Positions 35,142-43,816 are shown, counted from the first letter of the stretch. The stretch: 64,000 nt of DNA from Streptomyces soli (GCF_003999195.1 NZ_RJVR01000327.1:1-64000); one strand, 5' to 3'. Notes: generated by a model from the sequence alone, not told the origin. Numbers and translations: made by a program.

Positions 35142-36710
35142 GTGACAGTGACGATCGGCACCGGCCCGGTGATGAGCAGGGTCCGCCGGGCAGCCCTGAG
35201 GTCCTCGGGGTGGCCCGCGTCGCCATGGGCCCGGGGAGCGGCGGCCGTCTCGGCCGGGGCGCTTCCGGCACTGGCCTTTCCGGCGCCGTCGCTGTGGTGG
35301 CTGGCCTACGGGGCGCTGGTGCCGTGGCTGCTGCTGGTCAGATCGGCGCCGACGGGGCGGCGCGCTGCGCTGGACGGGTGGCTCGGCGGCGCCGGCTTCA
35401 TGATCGCCGTACATCATTGGCTGTGGTCCAGCCTGCATGTGTTCATCGTGGTCCTTGCGCTGCTGCTGGGAGCACTGTGGGCGCTGTGGGGGTGGCTGGT
35501 GCGCCGACTGCTCGGCGGGGCGCCGGGTGCCGGGCGGGTGGGCGCGGGGCTGGTGCTGGTGCCGTGCGGCTGGCTGATGGTGGAGCTGGCCCGCTCCTGG
35601 GAGTACCTGGGCGGCCCGTGGGGGCTGATAGGGGCCAGCCAGTGGCAGGTGGCGCCGGCGCTGCGGCTGGCGTCGGTGGGCGGGGTCTGGCTGATCAGCG
35701 CGCTGGTGCTCGCCGTGAACACGGCGCTGGCCGTGCTGATCGCCGTCCCCCGGGCCCGGATCCCCGCCTGCGTCGCGCTGGCGCTGGTGGCGGTCGCGGC
35801 GGACGCGGTGTGGCTGTGGGCGCCGGTGCCGGGCACCGGCGGGGCGCGGGTGCGGGTCGCGGTCGTACAGCCGGGGGTGATCGAGAGTGCGCAGGGCCGC
35901 TTCGACCGGGGCGAGCAGCTGACCCGGACGCTCGCGGGGCGGGGCGTCGACCTGGTGGTGTGGGGCGAGAGCAGCGTCGGCTTCGACCTGACCTCGCGTC
36001 CGGACATCGCCCGCCGCCTGGCCGCCCTGTCCCGCGACGTCGGCGCCGATGTGCTGGTCAACGTCGACGCCCGGCGGTCCGACGGCCACGGCATCTCCAA
36101 GACCTCGGTGCTGATCGGCCCGGACGGGCAGGTCGGCGCGAGCTACGACAAGATGCGCCTGGTGCCGTTCGGCGAGTACATCCCGGCCCGCTCACTGCTG
36201 GGCTGGGCCACCTCGGTGGGCAAGGCCGCCGGTGAGGACCGGCGGCGCGGCAGCCACCAGGTGGTGATGGACACCGGACACCTGCGGATAGGCCCGCTGG
36301 TCTGCTTCGAGTCGGCCTTCCCCGACATGAGCCGCAGCCTGGCGGGCAAGGGCGCGCAGCTACTGGTGGCCGAGTCCTCGACCTCGTCCTTCCAGAACAG
36401 TTGGGCCCCCGAGCAGCACGCCTCGCTGGCCGCGCTACGGGCCGCCGAGTCCTGGCGCCCCATGGTGCACGCCACGCTCACCGGCGTCAGCGCGGTGTAC
36501 GACGCCCGGGGGCGGCAGATCGGCCCGCGGCTCGGTACGGACAGCAGCACCACCGCCGTCTACGAGGTGCCGCTGTCGCAGGGGCGCAGCCCGTACGACC
36601 GGTACGGGGACTGGGTGGTGAAGCTGGCGATCGGTCTGCTGGCGCTGGCCGCCGCCTACGAGGCGTACGCGGTGGCGGCGGTCAGGCGGTCTGCGCGCCG
36701 ATCTCGGTGA
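35142..36710 (+). CDS. lnt: Apolipoprotein N-acyltransferase
   Basis: A 522-residue membrane enzyme that N-acylates the lipoprotein N-terminal cysteine. About six to seven N-terminal spans (with WGWLVRRLL, GPWGLIGASQW) are followed by a nitrilase-like periplasmic domain. Its catalytic triad is visible: Glu in LVVWGESSVG, Lys in SYDKMRLVPFGEYIP, Cys in GPLVCFESAFPD. A last hydrophobic helix closes the protein. GTG 35142 has GAGGAG just upstream. The gene stands alone, preceded by a decayed phosphatase gene and overlapping the convergent oxidoreductase gene by 29 bp. Confidence 0.93.
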   Translation: MTVTIGTGPVMSRVRRAALRSSGWPASPWARGAAAVSAGALPALAFPAPSLWWLAYGALVPWLLLVRSAPTGRRAALDGWLGGAGFMIAVHHWLWSSLHVFIVVLALLLGALWALWGWLVRRLLGGAPGAGRVGAGLVLVPCGWLMVELARSWEYLGGPWGLIGASQWQVAPALRLASVGGVWLISALVLAVNTALAVLIAVPRARIPACVALALVAVAADAVWLWAPVPGTGGARVRVAVVQPGVIESAQGRFDRGEQLTRTLAGRGVDLVVWGESSVGFDLTSRPDIARRLAALSRDVGADVLVNVDARRSDGHGISKTSVLIGPDGQVGASYDKMRLVPFGEYIPARSLLGWATSVGKAAGEDRRRGSHQVVMDTGHLRIGPLVCFESAFPDMSRSLAGKGAQLLVAESSTSSFQNSWAPEQHASLAALRAAESWRPMVHATLTGVSAVYDARGRQIGPRLGTDSSTTAVYEVPLSQGRSPYDRYGDWVVKLAIGLLALAAAYEAYAVAAVRRSARRSR

Positions 36711-37581
36711 CGATCCGTTCGCACAGCTCGTGGGTGCGAAGGCTGTCCTGCCCGTCGAGCAGTTTCCCGCTGCGTACGGCGTCCAGGAAGGTATGGGTGA
36801 TCTGTTCGAAGCCGCGCTGCCTGGCCACCGGTACCCAGTCGCCACGGCGGCGGAGGGTGGGCTGGCCCTTGTGGTCGATGACGTCGGCGATGTTGAGGAC
36901 CTCGCGCTTGGTGTCCTCGCCCGACACCTCGAGCCGCTCCTCGGTGGAGCCGCTCATCCGGTTCATGACGCCGATGGCCGTGAAGCCGTCACCGGACAAC
37001 TGCAGTACGACGTGGTGCACGGCTCCGTCGCGCGTCTTGGCCCGTACGGCGGTGTCCTGGACCGCGCCGGGGAGAAGGAAGCGCAGGGTGTCGACGACGT
37101 GGATGAAGTCGTCGTAGACGAAGGTCCGCGCACTCCCGGGGAGGCCGATCCGGTTCTTCTGCATCAGGATCAGGTCGCGGGGGTGGTCCAGGCACTGGGT
37201 GTAGGCGGGCGCGTAGCGGCGGTTGAAGCCGGTCATGAGGCTGACGCGGCGGTCGGCGGCGAGCTGGACGAGGTGTTCGGCACCGCCGAGGTCGGCGGCG
37301 AGGGGCTTGTCGAGGTAGACCGGGACGCCGGCCTCAAGGAGCCGCTCGGCGATCCCGACGTGGTCGCCGGTGGGCGCGTGCACGAAGGCGGCGTCAAGTC
37401 CCTGGTCAAGCAGGCCGTCGAGGGTGGGGTGGCGGTGCGCGATGCGGTACGCGTCACCGACCCGGTCCAGGGTGGCGCGGCTGCGGGTGTGCAGATGCAG
37501 GTCCAGGCCCGGCTGGGCGGCGAGCACCGGCAGGTATGCCTTCTGGGCTATGTCGCCCAGCCCTATTACCCCGATCTTCAT
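36682..37581 (-). CDS. Gfo/Idh/MocA-family oxidoreductase
   Basis: A 299-residue NAD(P)-dependent sugar-type dehydrogenase. The Rossmann motif is MKIGVIGLGDIAQKAYLPVL, with DAAFVHAPTGDH and VPVYLDKPLA (the EKP-like motif, here DKP) and a C-terminal alpha/beta dimer domain with FIHVVDTLRFLLPG. Substrate unknown. ATG 37581 is used; an ATG four codons upstream is equally possible. Divergent from the DinB gene, 55 bp apart. Confidence 0.87.
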   Translation of the reverse strand: MKIGVIGLGDIAQKAYLPVLAAQPGLDLHLHTRSRATLDRVGDAYRIAHRHPTLDGLLDQGLDAAFVHAPTGDHVGIAERLLEAGVPVYLDKPLAADLGGAEHLVQLAADRRVSLMTGFNRRYAPAYTQCLDHPRDLILMQKNRIGLPGSARTFVYDDFIHVVDTLRFLLPGAVQDTAVRAKTRDGAVHHVVLQLSGDGFTAIGVMNRMSGSTEERLEVSGEDTKREVLNIADVIDHKGQPTLRRRGDWVPVARQRGFEQITHTFLDAVRSGKLLDGQDSLRTHELCERIVTEIGAQTA

Positions 37582-37636
37582 GTGGCTCAGCATATTGCGT
37601 CGCGGCTGCCCGGCCGCGGCGGCCATGATGGCCGCC

Positions 37637-38149
37637 ATGACCACCAAACGCATCGACCCGCCGAACGTCGCCGACGAGCGCACCCTCCTCGAAGGCTTCC
37701 TGGAATTCCACCGCGACACCCTGGCCCTCAAATGCGAGGGACTCACCGACCCGCAGTTGCGCGAGGCGACCGTGCCGCCGTCCGAGCTGACGCTGCTGGG
37801 GCTCGTACGACATCTGGCCGAGGTGGAGCGGGGGTGGTTCCGCGATGTCCTCGCCGGGGAGGAGGCGCCGCCGCTCTACTACAGCGAGGCCGACCGTGAC
37901 GGGGAGTTCCACGACCTCGACGAGGCGGATACCGCGGAGGCCTTCGCGACCTGGCGGGACGAGGTGGAGCACGCGCGGGCGGTGGCCCGCGAGCGTTCGC
38001 TGGACGACCTCGGCAGCCGGGTGCGGAAGGGCGAACGCGAGGAGTTCTCGCTGCGCTGGATCTACATCCACATGATCGAGGAGTACTCGAGGCACAACGG
38101 CCACGCCGATCTGATCCGCGAGCGGATCGACGGCGAGACGGGCGAGTAG
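37637..38149 (+). CDS. DinB-superfamily protein (DUF664, thiol-transferase-like)
   Basis: A 170-residue four-helix protein: LLGLVRHLAEVERGWFRDVL carries the first metal-binding His and MIEEYSRHNGHADLIRERID carries the HxxxH pair. Actinobacterial members use mycothiol as cofactor for S-transfer and detoxification; substrate cannot be read. The start is ATG 37637 just before the first helix. Isolated gene. Confidence 0.88.
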   Translation: MTTKRIDPPNVADERTLLEGFLEFHRDTLALKCEGLTDPQLREATVPPSELTLLGLVRHLAEVERGWFRDVLAGEEAPPLYYSEADRDGEFHDLDEADTAEAFATWRDEVEHARAVARERSLDDLGSRVRKGEREEFSLRWIYIHMIEEYSRHNGHADLIRERIDGETGE

Positions 38150-38220
38150 GCCGGCCCGCCCACCAAGATCACTCTTTGGGGGCATACCCAACCTCCGCCC
38201 GGTACGTGAGAGTTGTCCGG

Positions 38221-38640
38221 GTGCGTCTACTGACAGTGGTGGTGGTCCTGGCGGCGGCTTCGGCCGTCTCCGGGTGTGTGACTGTGTCCCCTGGGCCTGC
38301 CGGGCCCGAGCCCGCCTCGGGGCCTGTGGCGCCCTCGCCGGTGGGGCGGCCGGCGCCGATGGTCCAGGGGCCGGCGCTCGAGGCGCTGGCCACCGTACGG
38401 CCCGAGCCGGCGGAGTCGCCGAAGCGGAAGCCGGAGCACCGGGCCGCGCCTCGGGCAGCGGTGAACCAGCCGGTGCGGCGCCACCGTCAGGCGCCTGCTC
38501 CGGCCGCGGAGAGGCCGCTCCCCCGCGGTGTGCCCAAGGTCCCCGGTGGCGGCAATGTCTGCGACATGGGCGAGAAGTACGGGGGCTGGACGGGCCAGAG
38601 CGACGCCTCGCGAATCTGCCGGCGGGCCTACGGCAACTGA
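38221..38640 (+). CDS. Small secreted lipoprotein-like protein
   Basis: A 139-residue protein: a basic start, a hydrophobic stretch (LLTVVVVLAAASAVSGC) with a lipobox at VSGC, then a Pro/Ala/Arg-rich spacer and a conserved-looking C-terminus (GNVCDMGEKYGGWTGQSDAS then RICRRAYGN) with two cysteines that may pair. Start GTG 38221 is chosen because it puts the lipobox at a proper distance; GTG 38206 is possible. The role is unknown, but this C-terminal motif recurs in Streptomyces secreted proteins by my recollection. Confidence 0.72.
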   Translation: MRLLTVVVVLAAASAVSGCVTVSPGPAGPEPASGPVAPSPVGRPAPMVQGPALEALATVRPEPAESPKRKPEHRAAPRAAVNQPVRRHRQAPAPAAERPLPRGVPKVPGGGNVCDMGEKYGGWTGQSDASRICRRAYGN

Positions 38641-38690
38641 AGGCCTCCGGCAGCTGAAGGCTTACGGCACTGAAGGGCTACGGCAACTGG
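38626..38690. repeat. Four tandem copies of the lipoprotein gene's 3' end
   Basis: Imperfect units of 15-17 bp at 38626, 38643, 38660 and 38676 all resemble GCCTACGGCAACTGAAG. The first contains the last codons and stop of the lipoprotein gene. The fourth overlaps the stop region of the convergent TPR gene. Replication slippage is the likely origin. Confidence 0.85.
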
Positions 38691-39118
38691 TCGGAGCCGG
38701 TCAGGCGCAGCTCCATGCGCCCGATGGCGGCCCGGACCCCGTCGCCGTACTCGTCGTCGCCGAGCCCGCTGCAGGCCTCCCGGGCCCGGCTGAGGTGGCT
38801 TCGCGCCATGCGTTCCTCGCCCACCTTCCAGTAGGAGGCGGCGAGGTTGAGGTGCAGCGAGGGATAGAAGCCGCGCGCCGTCTCTCCGCTCATGCCGGAG
38901 GCGGCGCGCAGCGCCCGTCCGTCCCAGACGAGTTCTTCCTCCGGGTCGTCCTGGGTGTCGGCCATGTAGTGCGCCAGCGTGCAGCGGTGGAGGGGGTCGC
39001 CGTCCTCGCCGATCTCCTCCCACAGGGCGAGGAAGCGGTTGCGTGCCTCCTCGCGGTCCCCGCCGTGCAGCAGCATCACCACCTGGCCGATCCGCGTCAT
39101 GACCTCGTCATTCACCAC
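38678..39118 (-). CDS. TPR-like small protein
   Basis: A 146-residue helical protein with tetratricopeptide-like pattern: LLHGGDREEARNRFLALWEE, CTLAHYMADTQDDPEEELVW and LHLNLAASYWKVGEERMARS then HLSRAREAC. It is likely a protein-protein interaction scaffold. Its C-terminus runs into the tandem repeats, so the last few residues may not be ancestral. Ten bases separate it from the methyltransferase gene on the same strand; possibly co-transcribed. Confidence 0.8.
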   Translation of the reverse strand: MVNDEVMTRIGQVVMLLHGGDREEARNRFLALWEEIGEDGDPLHRCTLAHYMADTQDDPEEELVWDGRALRAASGMSGETARGFYPSLHLNLAASYWKVGEERMARSHLSRAREACSGLGDDEYGDGVRAAIGRMELRLTGSDQLP

Positions 39119-39127
39119 GAGCCAACG

Positions 39128-40060
39128 CTATACGCCCAGTCTGACAAATCGCGTCAGGCGCGTGCCTCCCGTCAGGCGCGTGCCGTGGTCAGCAGATGCC
39201 CTCCCCCAGCCTTCGGCCGGTGGGGGCACCTCCCAGCCGCCAGGCTGGTGGGGGTCCCCCCGGACGGAGTCTGGGGGAGAGGACCCCCATGTCGCTTCGC
39301 TCCCACCCAGCAGCGTGGGAGCGGTCTCCACGGCCCGGAGCGCTTCGAGGACCAGGGCCCGGCGCTCGGGGTCGTCGAGGTGGGCGTCCATGTCGACCAT
39401 GAGCCAGGCGGTGCCCTCGAGCCCGTAGCGCACGGCGTCGGCGAGGCCGGCCTCGGCGAATTCGGCGGGGATCTCGTCGGGGTCGTGGAAGTAGGCGTCC
39501 GTGAACAGGTCTACGTCGCCCGTGGGCCGCAGATGGCCGGTGGCCAGGACCTCGTCCTTGAGGGCCCGCACCTCGCGTTCGAAGTAGCGGGCGGTCCTGA
39601 GGCCGTCGTGCAGCCCCGCGTAACGGCTGATGGTGGCCGCAGCGACCAGCCCGCCTGGGCGAGCGACCCGGCGGGCCTCGGCCAGGGCCTGTACTCGGTC
39701 CGCCCGCTCGGGGAGGTGGTAAAGCGGCCCGAGCATCAGCACGACGTCGTACGAGCCGTCCCCGTACGGCAGGTCGCGGGCGTCGCCGGGCCGCGCGGTC
39801 ACGCCGGGGAGCCGCCCGGCCTGCTTCACGTGCAGCGGCACCGGGTCGATGACCTCGACCTCGTGGCCGTCGGCGGCGAGCCATTCGGCGTGCACTCCGC
39901 TCGCCCCGCCCACGTCGAGCACGCGGCTGGGGGCGGGCGGCAGTGCGCGCCTCAGGACGTCCTGGGTGCGCCAGAATTCCAGCCGGTTGACGCCGGCACG
40001 GAGTCGGCCGTCCTCCTCGCCCTGCTCGTAGTAGGCGAGGACATGGAGTTCGAGAGCCAT
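39128..40060 (-). CDS. SAM-dependent methyltransferase with altered C-terminus
   Basis: A 310-residue class I methyltransferase: RVLDVGGASGVHAEWLAADG (motif I), GDARDLPYGDGSYDVVLMLG (motifs II/III) and HLPERADRVQALAEARRVAR then PGG. Substrate unknown. From about residue 248 the sequence (GSEATWGSSPPDSVRGDPHQ and on) is encoded by a GC-rich palindromic Streptomyces intergenic repeat inserted in the gene. Ancestral protein presumably ended soon after AVETAPTLLG. The enzyme core is intact. Activity is likely preserved. Confidence 0.82.
   Translation of the reverse strand: MALELHVLAYYEQGEEDGRLRAGVNRLEFWRTQDVLRRALPPAPSRVLDVGGASGVHAEWLAADGHEVEVIDPVPLHVKQAGRLPGVTARPGDARDLPYGDGSYDVVLMLGPLYHLPERADRVQALAEARRVARPGGLVAAATISRYAGLHDGLRTARYFEREVRALKDEVLATGHLRPTGDVDLFTDAYFHDPDEIPAEFAEAGLADAVRYGLEGTAWLMVDMDAHLDDPERRALVLEALRAVETAPTLLGGSEATWGSSPPDSVRGDPHQPGGWEVPPPAEGWGRASADHGTRLTGGTRLTRFVRLGV
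39199..39322. repeat. GC-rich palindromic Streptomyces repeat inside the methyltransferase 3' end
   Basis: Contains several stem-forming blocks: CCCCCAGCCTTCGGCCGGTG then GGGG, CCAGCCGCCAGGCTGG, and GGGTCCCCCC, as well as GCTCCCAC/GTGGGAGC at its right edge. Such elements normally sit between Streptomyces genes. Here it supplies coding sequence for the tail of the methyltransferase. Confidence 0.75.
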
Positions 40061-40100
40061 GCTTGATGGTCGAAGATCCGCGCCGCCCCGGGCAAGGCAA

Positions 40101-40784
40101 TTACGCGGCGCCCAGGTCCGGGATCCGCCAGTCGACCGGGTCGTGGCCCTGCGCCTTGACCGCCTCGTCGATCTGCGTGAAGGGGCGGCTGCCGAGGAAG
40201 AGCTTCGCGGACAGCGGCGAGGGGTGCGCGCCCTGCACGACGGCGTGCCGCGAGGTGTCGATCAGGGGCAGCTTCTTCTTCGCGTAATTGCCCCACAGGA
40301 CGAAGACCGCCGGGTCGGGCCGCCCGGAGACCGCCTTGATCACCGCGTCCGTGAACTTCTCCCAGCCCTTTCCCTTGTGCGAGTTGGCCTCGCCCTCGCG
40401 GACGGTCAGCACCGCGTTGAGCAGCAGGACGCCCTGATGGGCCCACGGCATGAGATAGCCGTTGTCCGGGACCGGGTACCCGAACTCCTCCTTCATCTCC
40501 TTGTAGATGTTCCGCAGCGAGGGCGGGGTCTTCACCCCGGGCCGCACCGAGAAGCACAGGCCGTGCCCCTGGCCCTCGCCGTGGTACGGGTCCTGGCCCA
40601 GGACCAGCACCTTGACCTGGTCGTACGGCGTCGCATCCAGAGCGGCGAAGACCTCGTCACGCGGCGGGAAGATCTTGTGCGCGGCCCGCTCGGCCTCGAC
40701 GAACTCGGTCAGCTCCTTGAAGTAGGGCTTGTCCAACTCCCCACCGAGGACGGCCTGCCAGGACTCGGGCAGCATGCTGGGCAC
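40101..40784 (-). CDS. ung: Uracil-DNA glycosylase, family 1
   Basis: A 227-residue repair enzyme that excises uracil from DNA. All family-1 motifs are present: the catalytic-Asp water-activating loop GQDPYHGEGQGHGLCFSV, VLLLNAVLTV, VFVLWGNYAKKK and the minor-groove loop HPSPLSA. GTG 40784 has GGAGG at an 8-bp spacing and is preferred over the ATG three codons later. Upstream of it lies the left copy of the 84-bp direct repeat. Confidence 0.96.
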   Translation of the reverse strand: MPSMLPESWQAVLGGELDKPYFKELTEFVEAERAAHKIFPPRDEVFAALDATPYDQVKVLVLGQDPYHGEGQGHGLCFSVRPGVKTPPSLRNIYKEMKEEFGYPVPDNGYLMPWAHQGVLLLNAVLTVREGEANSHKGKGWEKFTDAVIKAVSGRPDPAVFVLWGNYAKKKLPLIDTSRHAVVQGAHPSPLSAKLFLGSRPFTQIDEAVKAQGHDPVDWRIPDLGAA

Positions 40785-40820
40785 GTCTGGAACCTCCGGT
40801 ACACGATCCGTTACTGGAGC

Positions 40821-40904
40821 TCAACGTACCGGGGACCACTGACAATCGCTCACGCGGCGTCGAGCCGGTCCCGCACCTCCGGAGCGAGGTCCGGCTCTGC
40901 GGCC
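40821..40904. repeat. Left 84-bp direct repeat (island boundary)
   Basis: 75 of 84 bases agree with 50480-50563 in the same orientation by manual alignment. The repeat spans the non-coding DNA before ung and the last 18 codons or so of the MFS gene. The right copy contains the 3' end of the aldo/keto reductase gene plus about 29 bp beyond it. This suggests that the AKR 3' end was the insertion site. Confidence 0.9.
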
Positions 40905-42049
40905 GTCCAGCGGATCTGTGTGCTGCACAGGGATACGAAGACCGCCGAGGCGGCGACGGCGCCCAGGCCCCACACGAGCCCCGTGGAGTTCGCTATGAAG
41001 CCGATGACCGGCGGTCCTGCGAGCAGGCCGATGGTTCCCATGGTGGCGACCAGGGTCAGTGCGTCCGAGCCCTGTCCCGCGGCAGCTACGTAGACGCAGG
41101 GGGTGACGGCTGCGATACCCAGCCCGACGCAGGCGAAGCCGATCAGGGCCGGCACCACGCCACCGCTCAGGAGGGCGAGCGCCAGCCCGGCGCCGGCAAG
41201 TGCGCTACCGCCACGGACAATCCGGCCGTCGCCCCAGCGGCTGCGCCACCCGTCAGCGAAGAGGCGAGCCATGACCATCATGACGGAGACGACAGCGATG
41301 CCCATGGGCGCCAGTTCCGCCGATGCCTTGGCGACGTCCTTCATGTAGAGGGCCGACCAGTCGTTCATGGCGCCTTCTGTCACGGTGCCGAAGGCCATGG
41401 CGGAGCCCATCCACAGCGTCATGCGCGCGGGTAGGGTCCACTTGGTGCGGCTCTTCTTCTCCTGCTGCTTCTCAGCGGGCTGCTCCTGGGGCAGCAGTCC
41501 CGACCTGGCGTACCCGACGAGCAGCAGCAGAATGACGGTGGCCACACCGAAATGCACGGCCACGGTCGAGGTCACCGTGTTCAGGCCCGAAGCCAGGAGC
41601 GCGGCGCCCAACGACCCACCGCTGAAGGTCGCATGCAGCTTGGACATGACGTTTCGCTGGTATGTGGCTTCGAGCGCGGCTCCCTGGGCGTTCATGGCGA
41701 CGTTGAGGCATGCCACGAGAACTCCGTCGCAGCACATGATCACCAGAGCGATCGGGTAGTTCGGCGCCACGGACAGCACAAGGAGCAGCAGCGCGAGGCC
41801 GAGAGCCGACACCAGCGAGAGGCGCCGGGAACCCAGCCGTCTCATCAGCATGGCCACCAGGGGAAACGATGCAGCCGCGCCGACACCGGTGGCCATCAGC
41901 AGCAGGCCGACTTCCGCCGCGGTCAGGCCAAGGTGTGTCTTGATGGCAGGGAGCCGCGATGCCCAGGTGGCGTACTGGAAACCCAGGCAGCAGAACAGAG
42001 CGGCGATTGCCAACTGTGCTCGGCGGAATGGATCGTGAACGCGGAACAT
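40850..42049 (-). CDS. MFS exporter of the five-gene operon
   Basis: A 399-residue transporter with 12 predicted spans; the N-terminus RAQLAIAALFCCLGFQYATW then ASRLPAIKTHLGLTAAEVGL is typical of the YbjJ/FucP-like MFS group. Last gene of the operon, 5 bp after the GNAT gene, so product export is the natural inference. The last about 18 residues (from TAAEPDLAPEVRDRLDAA) lie within the 84-bp direct repeat and mirror the aldo/keto reductase's C-terminus, so the tail is chimeric. Confidence 0.87.
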   Translation of the reverse strand: MFRVHDPFRRAQLAIAALFCCLGFQYATWASRLPAIKTHLGLTAAEVGLLLMATGVGAAASFPLVAMLMRRLGSRRLSLVSALGLALLLLVLSVAPNYPIALVIMCCDGVLVACLNVAMNAQGAALEATYQRNVMSKLHATFSGGSLGAALLASGLNTVTSTVAVHFGVATVILLLLVGYARSGLLPQEQPAEKQQEKKSRTKWTLPARMTLWMGSAMAFGTVTEGAMNDWSALYMKDVAKASAELAPMGIAVVSVMMVMARLFADGWRSRWGDGRIVRGGSALAGAGLALALLSGGVVPALIGFACVGLGIAAVTPCVYVAAAGQGSDALTLVATMGTIGLLAGPPVIGFIANSTGLVWGLGAVAASAVFVSLCSTQIRWTAAEPDLAPEVRDRLDAA

Positions 42050-42054
42050 ATGAA

Positions 42055-42624
42055 TCAGCCCACTTCGTCTTGCGATGAATGCCCGCGCAGCAAACCGCTG
42101 GTTGGTTTCGTTTTCTCGGTACGGTCTGCCGGCACCGCCCGGGACATGTACACCGGAGTCGCGCCGTAACCCCCCGCGGGGACCACCCCGTGGTGGACGG
42201 TGAATCCGTTCGCCGACCAGAAGGTCTCACTGCCGGCAACGGCGACCAGCGAGATCTGCTCGTACTCCTGCGACCCGGCCGTTGCGGTGAGGTGGTGCAG
42301 GAGACGCTTCGCAAGCCCCCTGCCGCGGAGATCCTCGGCAATGACGAGATCATGGAGATGCAGATTGCGCGAGCGGAAAACGATCTCCTCCGTGCGGGTC
42401 AGATCCGGATACTCGAACATCGGGTAGGGCAGGGCCAATAGGTAGCCCGCCAGTCGCTGTTCGACATTCAGCACAAAGCATGTGGTCGGCGACACGCGGA
42501 CTCTGGACTCCAGCGCGGTCCGCTCCTCCGACAGTCCGATGGCGGAATACGCACTGCTTTCCAGCGCTACTATGTCGCTCCAGTCGCCGTCGGAGACAGG
42601 GCGTATGCGTACGTCGCTGCTCAT
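42055..42624 (-). CDS. GNAT-family N-acetyltransferase of the five-gene operon
   Basis: A 189-residue acetyltransferase. IVFRSRNLHLHDLVIAEDLR then GRGLAKRLLHHLTATA contains the acetyl-CoA pyrophosphate-binding motif (RGRGLA). FWSANGFTVHHGV is the C-terminal motif. Substrate is not evident. The preceding decarboxylase would generate an amine, so N-acetylation of that amine is a reasonable hypothesis. Its ATG overlaps the decarboxylase stop (ATGA). Confidence 0.85.
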   Translation of the reverse strand: MSSDVRIRPVSDGDWSDIVALESSAYSAIGLSEERTALESRVRVSPTTCFVLNVEQRLAGYLLALPYPMFEYPDLTRTEEIVFRSRNLHLHDLVIAEDLRGRGLAKRLLHHLTATAGSQEYEQISLVAVAGSETFWSANGFTVHHGVVPAGGYGATPVYMSRAVPADRTEKTKPTSGLLRGHSSQDEVG

Positions 42625-43808
42625 CTGCGAGTGCCCTCCATGCCGCCTATGCACGTGTAGGGAAGCGGGCTGAAGCCGTTGAATCCCTGTGTCATGTAGC
42701 TCATGGCGTAGGCTCCGCTGGAGAGCACCCAGACCGGATCTCCCGATGCGAGCGCTTCGGGCACCTGGACCAGGCCGTGCTCACGGGAATAGGCGTCATC
42801 GCTGTCGCAGGTGGGCCCTGCGACCCTGGCTAAAACGTGTTCGCCGTCACGATGCGAGGGGAAGACGAGCCGGTACTGCAACTCGTCCATCTCATAGAGG
42901 CCGTTGAACTTGCCACAGCTCAAATACAGCCAGTACTGACGTTCACCGTTCAGGTTCTGTCGCCTGGACAGCCGGGAGACGTGTGCCCGGATGGCGCCGT
43001 GGTCGGCGACGAGATGGCGCCCGGGCTCCACGATGAAGTCGAGGTGGTGTCCGGGCACCTCCCTGCACTGCTGCATGCCCTCGCGGATGATGGCGAATAT
43101 CTTGTCCATCGGCGGGTCGAGCGGCTCGCCCCGCTTGTCGAGATAACCGAGAGCCGGCAGGCCGCCGCCGAGATTGACGTAATCCAGCGATATGCCACCC
43201 CGGTGCAGAACCGCGAGCACGTCGACAAGGCGCTCGAAAGCGCTTTGCCAGCCTTCGGACGTCATTTGCTGTGAACCGACGTGAACAGACAGCCCGGCCG
43301 GCTTCAGGCCTGCCTCCCGCGCTTTTTCCAACACGAGCACCGCATCGGCGGCCGAACAGCCGAACTTGCTGGTGAGCCCCCAGAGCGCTCCCTGCCCGTC
43401 AGTGGCCAGCCTGCAGAACACCCGAGCACCGGGAGCACAGGCTGCGATCGCCGCCACGTCTTCCAGACTGTCGGTGGCGAAGTCCCTGATGCCCAGACGG
43501 TACGCGTCGATGATGTCCCGGTCGGACTTGATGGTGTTGCCGTAGTGAATTCTTTCGAGGGGGACGCCGGAGCTGATCGCCTGCGTAATCTCGTTGGGTC
43601 CTGCCGCGTCGACTCCGGCGCCCTTCTCCGCCAGGCGGGAAATCACCTCGTCCACGGGACAGGCCTTCATGGCGAAGCGAACGGAGACTCCTGGCAGATC
43701 CCGTACGAGAGCTTCGTAGCGTGCTTCGATTCCTGCGAGATCGAAGATGATCTGGTCCTCGCCGGCGGCGGCCAGGGCGGCGAGCATGGATACGTTCTCG
43801 TGCATCAT
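42621..43808 (-). CDS. Ornithine/lysine-decarboxylase-like PLP enzyme (fold type III)
   Basis: A 395-residue alanine-racemase-fold decarboxylase. The PLP lysine is in VRFAMKACP, the LSVHVGSQ and VNLGGGLPALGY loops bind the cofactor phosphate, and the active-site dimer motif GPTCDSDD has the Cys and Asp typical of ornithine/lysine/diaminopimelate decarboxylases. IVEPGRHLVADHG is the glycine-rich PLP motif. It should decarboxylate a basic L-amino acid, perhaps one modified by the PhyH enzyme. ATG 43808 (8 bp after the preceding stop) fits the family start; ATG 43874 would overlap 58 bp. Confidence 0.87.
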   Translation of the reverse strand: MMHENVSMLAALAAAGEDQIIFDLAGIEARYEALVRDLPGVSVRFAMKACPVDEVISRLAEKGAGVDAAGPNEITQAISSGVPLERIHYGNTIKSDRDIIDAYRLGIRDFATDSLEDVAAIAACAPGARVFCRLATDGQGALWGLTSKFGCSAADAVLVLEKAREAGLKPAGLSVHVGSQQMTSEGWQSAFERLVDVLAVLHRGGISLDYVNLGGGLPALGYLDKRGEPLDPPMDKIFAIIREGMQQCREVPGHHLDFIVEPGRHLVADHGAIRAHVSRLSRRQNLNGERQYWLYLSCGKFNGLYEMDELQYRLVFPSHRDGEHVLARVAGPTCDSDDAYSREHGLVQVPEALASGDPVWVLSSGAYAMSYMTQGFNGFSPLPYTCIGGMEGTRR

Positions 43809-43816
43809 CGATGGTT

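Noticed and set aside
40821-40904. The repeat as merely paralogous coding sequence
   Set aside because: Similarity continues about 29 bp past both stop codons into non-coding DNA, and MFS and AKR proteins are not related, so a DNA-level duplication is needed.
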